A stretch of DNA of 19,788 nucleotides from contig JAAYFR010000306.1 in assembly GCA_012728155.1 (NCBI GenBank), forward strand, positions 1-19,788, written 5' to 3'. The notes beneath the pieces are model-generated. The model had not been told where the DNA came from. It searched no databases and saw nothing but the letters and a program-made list of their open reading frames with translations. Positions 14,303 to 19,788 of this stretch are shown here, piece after piece. The DNA comes from Bacteroidales bacterium (GTDB lineage Bacteria > Bacteroidota > Bacteroidia > Bacteroidales > Dysgonomonadaceae). A program made the position numbers and the translations under genes. The stretch's first letter is position 1, and each line of letters begins with the position of its first letter.

Positions 14303-15832
14303 ATGAAAAAAACTATCAATCAGGCACTTGTAATTTTCGGTGCATCAGGAGACCTTACATACCGTAAACTTATTCCTGCCGTATTCGATCTCTATATGAA
14401 CGATTCGCTCCCGGAGGGATATGCCGTACTGGGAGTAAGTCGGACTGAATTCACCGATCAACAATTCCGCAAGAAGATGGAAGAGGGTATTCGTCGGTTT
14501 GCTTACTATAAAAATGCGAATGATAAAAAAATAGATACTTTCCTCCGCACTCTGTTTTACTTGAGCATCGATACGTCGAAAGGAGAAGAATATATAGATG
14601 TAAAAAAGAAACTAAGCGAATTGAACAGGAAATTCAATCTTGGCCACAACTATATTTTCTATCTCTCCACACCACCCACCCTCTATCCCATTATCCCGAA
14701 ATTTTTATACGTGCAGGGACTCACATTGCAACAAAAAGGCTTCCGAAGAATTATCATCGAAAAACCTTTCGGACACGACCTTTCGTCGGCAATTGAGCTG
14801 AACAAACAGCTTCTCGAATTTTTTCAGGAAGATCAGATCTACCGTATCGATCACTATCTGGGCAAGGAGACGGTACAAAACATGTTGGTGACCCGCTTTG
14901 CGAATGGCATCTACGAACCGCTCTGGAATCGCAACTATATCCAGCACATAGAGATCACGGCAGCCGAAAGTGTGGGCGTGGAAGATCGCGGTGGTTATTA
15001 TGATGAGTCAGGTGCATTGAGGGATATGATTCAAAACCATCTGCTTCAGGTATTATCGTTGGTAGCCATGGAGCCACCCTACAAAATAACTCCGGAAGAG
15101 ATCCGATATGAGAAGATGAAAGTATTCCGATCCCTGCGTCCACTGAGTAAGGCCGACCTGAAGAAGAATGTGATCCGTGGGCAATATACCGAAGCAACCG
15201 TAAGAGGAAAGCATTACAAGGGGTATCGGGAGGAGACCAATGTGCAACCCGGTTCACGTACGGAAACTTATGCGGCCATGAAGATCTTTATCGATAACTG
15301 GAGATGGGAAGGGGTCCCATTTTATATTCGCACCGGAAAACGATTGCCGACACAAGTCTCGGAGGTGGTGATTCATTTCAGACCATCCCCACAAAGGTTA
15401 TTCAAGGCAGCTGATGGAACGCCTCATTCTGACAATCAGCTCATCCTGCGTATCCAACCCGACGAAGGCATCCTGCTGAAAACCGGCATGAAGGTACCGG
15501 GAAGTGGCTACGAAGTAAAATCGGTCAATATGGATTTTCACTATTCGGAGTTAAACGACCATTATATACCCAGTGCTTACGAAAGGTTGATACTCGACTG
15601 TATGGCAGGTGACAATATGCTCTTTATGCAGGGTGCCGCCGCCGAAGAGACATGGAAATTCGTGCAACCGATTCTTGATTATTGGGAGAACAACGGGGAT
15701 GCTCCCCTGCATGGTTATCCGGCCGGCTCTTGGGGACCGGATGTGGCCGACGATCTGATTGAGGGGAGAGAGAACACCTGGCGTTACCCCTGTAAAAATC
15801 TGGCGGAAGATGGGATATACTGTGAGCTGTAA
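14303..15832 (+). CDS. zwf: Glucose-6-phosphate 1-dehydrogenase
   Basis: Zwf oxidises glucose 6-phosphate to 6-phosphogluconolactone with NAD(P)+, the entry to the oxidative pentose phosphate pathway. The 509-aa protein is full length. It has the dinucleotide loop IFGASGDLTYRKL (11-23), EKPFG (153-157) and the active-site signature RIDHYLGKE (181-189) with the catalytic His region, followed by the substrate-site block with FIRTGKRLP-like FYIRTGKRLP. It is followed after 47 bp by pgl on the same strand, the next enzyme, so the pair is an operon. The upstream gap contains an AT-rich hairpin. No defects are visible. Confidence 0.97.
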   Translation: MKKTINQALVIFGASGDLTYRKLIPAVFDLYMNDSLPEGYAVLGVSRTEFTDQQFRKKMEEGIRRFAYYKNANDKKIDTFLRTLFYLSIDTSKGEEYIDVKKKLSELNRKFNLGHNYIFYLSTPPTLYPIIPKFLYVQGLTLQQKGFRRIIIEKPFGHDLSSAIELNKQLLEFFQEDQIYRIDHYLGKETVQNMLVTRFANGIYEPLWNRNYIQHIEITAAESVGVEDRGGYYDESGALRDMIQNHLLQVLSLVAMEPPYKITPEEIRYEKMKVFRSLRPLSKADLKKNVIRGQYTEATVRGKHYKGYREETNVQPGSRTETYAAMKIFIDNWRWEGVPFYIRTGKRLPTQVSEVVIHFRPSPQRLFKAADGTPHSDNQLILRIQPDEGILLKTGMKVPGSGYEVKSVNMDFHYSELNDHYIPSAYERLILDCMAGDNMLFMQGAAAEETWKFVQPILDYWENNGDAPLHGYPAGSWGPDVADDLIEGRENTWRYPCKNLAEDGIYCEL

Positions 15833-15879
15833 TTGTAAGATAGATGAGTCAGAGTTGGTGATTTAACGATTCAACAAAA

Positions 15880-16599
15880 ATGAAAATAGATATTTTTAAA
15901 ACGAAAGAGGAGCTAAACCGCTCTTTTACTGAGAAGATAAAAGAGATCATTGCGGGAAAAGAGAGTGTGACAATTGCACTGTCGGGGGGGTCCACCCCCA
16001 AATCACTATTCGACTACTGGACTCAACTTCCAGAAGGTGAAATCGACTGGAATAAAATCAAATTCTTCTGGGGAGATGAACGTTGTGTGCCTCCTACCGA
16101 CAATGAGAGTAATTACAAAATGACGAAGGAGCACCTGTTCAATTTTATTTCGGTTCCAAGAAAAAATATTTTTCCTATCCAGGGAGAAAACGATCCCGGA
16201 CCGGAAGCCGAACGGTATGGTAAACTGCTCAATCAGGAATTAGAAGCAACGAATGGTATACCTTCTTTCGATATTTTAATGTTGGGAATGGGAGACGACG
16301 GACATACCGCTTCCATTTTTCCCCATGAGTTAAAACTCTGGCATAGTCTGGAGAATTGTGTAATGGCCACCCATCCCATAAGCGGTCAAAAAAGGGTAAG
16401 CCTCTCCGGCAGAGTGATCAATGCGGCAAAGAACGTTTTTTTCTTAGTAACCGGAGAAAACAAAGCCGAGAAAGTAAAAGAGATCATAGAAGAGGCCGAA
16501 CAAGCCAAGAAAAAATATCCGGCAGCACTCGTTCAACCCTATTCCGGAAATCTCTACTGGTTTTTAGACGAGACAGCGGCGAAATTATTGAATCATTGA
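15880..16599 (+). CDS. pgl: 6-phosphogluconolactonase
   Basis: Pgl hydrolyses the lactone made by Zwf to 6-phosphogluconate. The 239-aa product belongs to the SugarP_isomerase/DevB group: ALSGGSTPKSLFD (33-45) forms the phosphate loop, FFWGDERCVPPTDNESNYKM (62-81) and GMGDDGHTASIFP (136-148) hold active-site residues. The length is typical. It is downstream of zwf and convergent with the DUF58 gene. A G7 run (15984-15990) followed by CCCCC sits in the phosphate-loop codons and could be error-prone for polymerases, but the frame is intact here. Confidence 0.95.
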   Translation: MKIDIFKTKEELNRSFTEKIKEIIAGKESVTIALSGGSTPKSLFDYWTQLPEGEIDWNKIKFFWGDERCVPPTDNESNYKMTKEHLFNFISVPRKNIFPIQGENDPGPEAERYGKLLNQELEATNGIPSFDILMLGMGDDGHTASIFPHELKLWHSLENCVMATHPISGQKRVSLSGRVINAAKNVFFLVTGENKAEKVKEIIEEAEQAKKKYPAALVQPYSGNLYWFLDETAAKLLNH

Positions 16600-16629
16600 T
16601 TTTTTAAATTGTTGTATTACCACTACCTG

Positions 16630-16645
16630 TCCCGACTTGTCGGGA
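16630..16645. repeat. Short CCCGA/TCGGG palindrome between convergent genes
   Basis: TCCCGACTTGTCGGGA forms a near-perfect inverted repeat in the 137-bp gap between pgl and the DUF58 gene. No T-run follows on either strand, so it is not a typical intrinsic terminator. Related palindromes lie at 19175-19189 and 19205-19220, and a degenerate relative at 19246-19261. A second small hairpin (TGTCG/CGACA, 16673-16687) is in the same gap. Confidence 0.7.
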
Positions 16646-16736
16646 TTAGTCTCATTGACTTCACCCATTTTCTGTCGTCACTCGACAAAGCGCAAACAAG
16701 CTTGGCTAAGTGCTCGTTCCTAAGAAAATTGTCTCA

Positions 16737-18068
16737 TTACACCATTCCCCTCGCCTTAATTTCCAGATACTTGTTAATAGTGTCGATGGTCAGATTTTCG
16801 GGGGAGGAGAGCAGGCATTGGATGCCGTGCCGGTTTAGTTCTTTCACAATCAGCCGTTTTTCAAAAGCAAACTTTTCGGCTATGACCTTGTCATAGACTT
16901 CATTCAGTTTTTCGGCTCTCTTCTCAATCAATCGGTTCAACTCAGTATTCTTAAAGAATATCACAATAAGCAAATGATTTTTGGAGATCGCTTTAAGGTA
17001 TGGGAGTTGACGCTGCAATGCGTCCGTCGTTTCAAAATTGGTATACAGAATCAACAGGCTCCGCTGTGTGATGCTTTGTTTGATCTCTACATATAGCCGG
17101 TTAAAATCGCTCTCAAAAAACTCGGTTTCAATATGGTACAACGCATTCATAATTTTCCGCATCTGCCCTGCTTGCCGGTTGGCAGGAACCCGGTCTTCCA
17201 CCTTTTTAGAAAAAGTAAACAATCCCGCTTTGTCCTGTTTCCTGATCACAATATTACCAAGTGCCAACGAAGAATTGACAGCCCAATCCAGCAGGGTCAT
17301 CCCATCGAAAGGCATCTGCATGGTTCGGCCCTTATCGATTAACATGTAAACCGGTTGCGATTTTTCCTCCTGGTATTGATTGACCATCAATTCGCCCTTC
17401 TTGGATGTCGCTTTCCAGTTGATGGTACGTATATCATCGCCCTGCACATACTCTTTGATTTGCTCAAATTCCATTGTATGCCCAATCCGACGGATTTTTT
17501 TCAACCCATACTCAAAAGGATTATGCGAAAAAGCAATCAGGTCATATTTTTTCATCTGGATAAACGAAGGATAGGCCGCTACGGTAGCATCCTCAGAGAA
17601 GATAAAACGGCGCATCGCCAATCGAAGAGGAGAAAGTGCATAAATATTAAGCCTTCCAAACAGATACTCTCCCCGTTGTAGAGGGCGCAGACTATATTGA
17701 TATTCCTTTTCTGAGAATTTCTCGATACGGCTTTCAATAAGAAAATCGCGTTTCTGGTATTGATGAGGGATTTCATCAATAATTCGTAAATAAATTGGAA
17801 TACGACTGCTATTTCTGACGCTTATCCGGACTGGATTTTCGTCGCCATTCGAAAGCATCTCGGGTAAAACCCGGAATGCGGAAATATTATTTTTCCCCGA
17901 AAAGAGTACAAATATATCCAATAGAAGCAGAAACAGCAGCACAATAAGCAATCCGGCAGCAACCGGATATAACCAATCCATGAAAAACGAAACGAAGGCG
18001 AGCAGCGCTACAATCAGTAGCGACCAATAGAATAGATGGTTGATATATAGCGATTTCAACAGCTTCAT
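16737..18068 (-). CDS. DUF58 domain membrane protein (MoxR partner)
   Basis: The 443-aa protein has two N-terminal membrane segments (about 12-29 and 34-56), then an extended region and the DUF58 block: FEQIKEYVQGDDIRTINWKATSKKGELMVNQY (201-231) followed by a VWA-like strand with DKGRTM (245-250), a variant of the metal-site DxSxS motif. Family knowledge: DUF58 proteins are encoded next to MoxR ATPases and are thought to act with them as envelope chaperone or assembly systems; the biochemical role is not settled. It lies downstream of moxR on the minus strand. Residues 295-301 (PANRQAG) are encoded by a palindromic DNA stretch (17167-17186) that resembles a short repeat inserted in frame. Confidence 0.88.
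   Translation of the reverse strand: MKLLKSLYINHLFYWSLLIVALLAFVSFFMDWLYPVAAGLLIVLLFLLLLDIFVLFSGKNNISAFRVLPEMLSNGDENPVRISVRNSSRIPIYLRIIDEIPHQYQKRDFLIESRIEKFSEKEYQYSLRPLQRGEYLFGRLNIYALSPLRLAMRRFIFSEDATVAAYPSFIQMKKYDLIAFSHNPFEYGLKKIRRIGHTMEFEQIKEYVQGDDIRTINWKATSKKGELMVNQYQEEKSQPVYMLIDKGRTMQMPFDGMTLLDWAVNSSLALGNIVIRKQDKAGLFTFSKKVEDRVPANRQAGQMRKIMNALYHIETEFFESDFNRLYVEIKQSITQRSLLILYTNFETTDALQRQLPYLKAISKNHLLIVIFFKNTELNRLIEKRAEKLNEVYDKVIAEKFAFEKRLIVKELNRHGIQCLLSSPENLTIDTINKYLEIKARGMV
17167..17186. repeat. Palindromic element inside the DUF58 gene
   Basis: CTTGCC-GGTT-GGCAGG (17171-17186, one G-T pair), with outer CCTGC/GCAGG, forms a hairpin in coding DNA. On the coding strand it reads PANRQAG, like peptides derived from palindromic intergenic repeats in Bacteroidota. 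Native coding sequence with chance symmetry is the alternative. Confidence 0.4.
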
Positions 18069-18072
18069 TTCA

Positions 18073-18151
18073 TTTTCATTTCGTGAGTGATATGCAGAAA
18101 ACGGTTCACCTTTTCATTTCGTGAGTGATATGCAGAAAACGGTTCACCTTT
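18073..18151. repeat. 38-bp tandem duplication at the moxR-DUF58 junction
   Basis: Positions 18073-18110 and 18111-18148 are identical 38-bp units, and three further bases (18149-18151) continue the repeat. The copy at 18111-18148 lies in the moxR 3' end; most of the other fills the moxR-DUF58 gap. Removing one copy would restore a moxR ending in HEMKMK with an ATGA overlap onto the DUF58 start. Confidence 0.93.
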
Positions 18152-19140
18152 CGAGGAACTTCAATATTGGCAATAATATCCGTGATGATCTGTTCAGCCC
18201 TCAATCCCTCCATCTCTTTTTCGGGCGACAGAATAAGACGGTGACGCAACACCGGCACCGCGATATCCTTGATATCCTCGGGCGTCACAAAATCACGCCC
18301 ATTGAGGGCAGCCATTCCTTTTGCAGCATTCAAGATAGCAATGGAGGCACGGGGCGACGCTCCCAGATAGAGGAAGGGCGTTTGTCGCGTTTGCTGCACA
18401 ATATTTGCAATATAGGCCATTAAATTACCCTCCACGACCACCTCACGCACCAGGAGTTGAAATTTTGCAATCTCTCCACCCGATACCACGCTGTGGATAT
18501 GGTCAGTCTTGTTGAAACCTTTTGTCTCGTGCTCCCTACGGATAATTTCAAATTCTTCGGCCAAATTCGGATAATCAACCACAATTTTAAAGAGAAAACG
18601 ATCCAGTTGCGCTTCCGGAAGACGGTAAGTACCCTCTTGTTCAATAGGATTTTGTGTCGCAATAACGATAAATGGCGTTTCCATTGGATAACAATCACCA
18701 TCGAGCGTAACCTGTCGCTCTTCCATCACCTCGAACATAGCCGCCTGTGTTTTCGCCGGCGCCCGGTTTACCTCGTCCACCAGGATAAGATTGGCAAAGA
18801 CGGGACCTTTGCGGAATTGAAAATCGGATCTCTTCATATCAAATACCGATGTCCCAAGAATATCGGAAGGCATAAGATCGGGGGTGAATTGTATCCGGCT
18901 GAATGAGGTATCTACCGCTTTTGCCAAAAGCCTAACGGCCAACGTCTTGGCAATGCCGGGCACTCCCTCCAAGAGGACATGCCCATTGGCAAGCAACGCA
19001 ACCAATAGATAATCAATTAGTTTATCCTGCCCCACAATTACTTTTTGCAACTCTTTCCTTACAGCATCCATGGTTTGCTGCAACTCGCTTAAATCAATCC
19101 TTGATTCAAATTGGATATGCTCCTCTAAATTTTCGTTCAT
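18106..19140 (-). CDS. MoxR-type AAA+ ATPase
   Basis: The 344-aa ATPase shows Walker A GVPGIAKT (59-66), Walker B LILVDEVNRA (118-127), sensor-1 IATQNPIEQEGTYRLPEAQLDRF (about 160-182, Asn164) and a C-terminal lid with LGASPRASIAILNAAKGMA. Such ATPases are cytoplasmic and work with the neighbouring DUF58 and DUF4350 membrane proteins in an envelope-related assembly or stress system that remains poorly defined. Its C-terminus is HEMKR, changed by the 38-bp duplication that also opens a 37-bp gap before the DUF58 start. The 139-bp leader upstream (19141-19279) contains several short palindromes but no recognisable TAnnTTTG promoter. Confidence 0.93.
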   Translation of the reverse strand: MNENLEEHIQFESRIDLSELQQTMDAVRKELQKVIVGQDKLIDYLLVALLANGHVLLEGVPGIAKTLAVRLLAKAVDTSFSRIQFTPDLMPSDILGTSVFDMKRSDFQFRKGPVFANLILVDEVNRAPAKTQAAMFEVMEERQVTLDGDCYPMETPFIVIATQNPIEQEGTYRLPEAQLDRFLFKIVVDYPNLAEEFEIIRREHETKGFNKTDHIHSVVSGGEIAKFQLLVREVVVEGNLMAYIANIVQQTRQTPFLYLGASPRASIAILNAAKGMAALNGRDFVTPEDIKDIAVPVLRHRLILSPEKEMEGLRAEQIITDIIANIEVPRKVNRFLHITHEMKR

Positions 19141-19174
19141 TTTATTGTTGAATTATTTAATCATCATCACTACC

Positions 19175-19189
19175 TCCCGAAATTCGGGA
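19175..19189. repeat. CCCGAA palindrome upstream of moxR
   Basis: TCCCGAA-A-TTCGGGA is a perfect 7-bp inverted repeat around one base, 35 bp upstream of the moxR start. It would form a hairpin in the moxR transcript leader. It belongs to the CCCGA/TCGGG set seen at 16630 and 19205. Confidence 0.65.
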
Positions 19190-19204
19190 CCAGTTGCTCC
19201 GATT

Positions 19205-19220
19205 TCCCGATAAATCGGGA
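19205..19220. repeat. CCCGAT palindrome upstream of moxR
   Basis: TCCCGAT-AA-ATCGGGA is a perfect 7-bp inverted repeat. An overlapping alternative hairpin (CCGATTT 19199-19205 with AAATCGG 19212-19218) competes with it. A degenerate relative with the CACTTGTCGGGA half lies at 19246-19261. Confidence 0.65.
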
Positions 19221-19279
19221 CAGGCTATCGGAATTGTCAATCCCCTACCCCACTTGTCGGGATCTCTAAAGCAACACAA

Positions 19280-19788
19280 TCACTCAAACTCCCAAAACTG
19301 GTCCATCCACACACTCAACTGTACCAGCTGCTGCTTGGCGCATCGATTCTGGCTTTCTATCTTACCGATCAAAGAGAGAATATCCCCAATCAGTTCCCTA
19401 TCCTTTCCCGATTTGAGGTGTAGCCGCTCTGCCAGTTTATCTTCAGGCAGTTGCGTCTCTATATTGTATCTTCTCCGCACCCTATCCAGAAAGTAGATAA
19501 TCTTTTTCCGGGCAATATCGGAAGTATCTCCCTCCTGAAAGTAGAGGTTCCCTATTGTCTGAGTAAACTCCACGGTACTGTTTTGCAATGGTTTTATAAG
19601 AGGGACAACCCGCTGTTTGCGTTTTGCCGTAAAAAAGACAAATAGAATCAATCCATAAAGGAAAATCAACCATGCCAGCCGCAATGCCGGATATCTAAAA
19701 AGAACACTCAATTGATTATTCCTTAAGAGTGTATCCCTTTCCCGATTTGCCACAAACCATACAATCGGCTCATCAACGGGAAGATAAC
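19280..19788 (-). CDS. DUF4350-like membrane protein, C-terminal part
   Basis: The frame is open to the right edge, so the N-terminus is missing; the GTG at 19753 is internal. Visible are the tail of the luminal or periplasmic domain (YLPVDEPIVWFVANRERD), one membrane segment (about ALRLAWLIFLYGLILFVFFTA) followed by a basic stop-transfer KRKQR, then a roughly 120-residue cytoplasmic helical region. This matches the C-terminal layout of DUF4350 proteins encoded with MoxR and DUF58 in Bacteroidota. The assignment rests on layout and neighbours. The gene is cotranscribed towards moxR after a 139-bp gap rich in palindromes. Confidence 0.7.
   Translation of the reverse strand, partial: YLPVDEPIVWFVANRERDTLLRNNQLSVLFRYPALRLAWLIFLYGLILFVFFTAKRKQRVVPLIKPLQNSTVEFTQTIGNLYFQEGDTSDIARKKIIYFLDRVRRRYNIETQLPEDKLAERLHLKSGKDRELIGDILSLIGKIESQNRCAKQQLVQLSVWMDQFWEFE

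Noticed and set aside
15984..15998. G7 run followed by TCCACCCCC in pgl as a phase-variable tract
   Set aside because: The frame is intact and the codons encode the conserved SGGSTP loop; a housekeeping enzyme is an unlikely phase-variation target.

Overview
The window reads as chromosomal DNA of an anaerobic Bacteroidota (Bacteroidales). The evidence is the -33 TTTG / -7 TAnnTTTG promoter style, the N-succinylornithine type of carbamoyltransferase, and a rpsF-rpsR-rplI cluster, a zwf-pgl pair and a MoxR/DUF58/DUF4350 cluster of Bacteroidales type. A relative of Proteiniphilum/Petrimonas (Dysgonomonadaceae) would fit, but that is only an impression. Most of the window is ordinary core metabolism. 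No mobile element, CRISPR array, tRNA or rRNA was found.

Layout. Positions 1-669 (minus) hold the N-terminal half of a KamA-family radical SAM protein. Positions 670-1083 are a divergent control region with a candidate promoter for each direction and a 21-codon leader ORF (920-985) carrying two consecutive Arg codons. Positions 1084-9420 (plus) form an arginine cluster: GNAT acyltransferase, argG, argC, argD, argF', argB, an M20 deacylase and argH. Residue Pro90 of ArgF' predicts that the pathway runs on N-succinyl intermediates. Two members look damaged or unusual: argD has an in-frame TAG at codon 88, and the M20 deacylase has Ala where relatives have a metal-binding Glu. Positions 9539-12769 (plus) are pta, a divergent 3-hydroxyacyl-CoA dehydrogenase-like gene and ackA, the acetyl-CoA to acetate/ATP route with an unexplained gene between the two enzymes. 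A perfect 12-bp-stem bidirectional terminator (12834-12865) separates ackA from the convergent ribosomal protein operon rpsF-rpsR-rplI (14051-12885, minus), which has a textbook Bacteroidota promoter. Positions 14303-16599 (plus) are zwf and pgl, the oxidative pentose phosphate entry. Positions 16737-19788 (minus) are DUF58, a MoxR AAA+ ATPase and the C-terminal part of a DUF4350-like membrane protein, transcribed in the order DUF4350, moxR, DUF58.

Points worth a second look are the candidate arginine leader peptide, the amber codon in argD, the Glu-to-Ala change in the deacylase, the catalytically altered dehydrogenase-like protein between pta and ackA, an 11-bp inverted repeat bracketing the pta -7 element, a 38-bp tandem duplication that appears to have uncoupled moxR from DUF58, and short CCCGA/TCGGG palindromes. 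I see no clearly new multi-gene system here.
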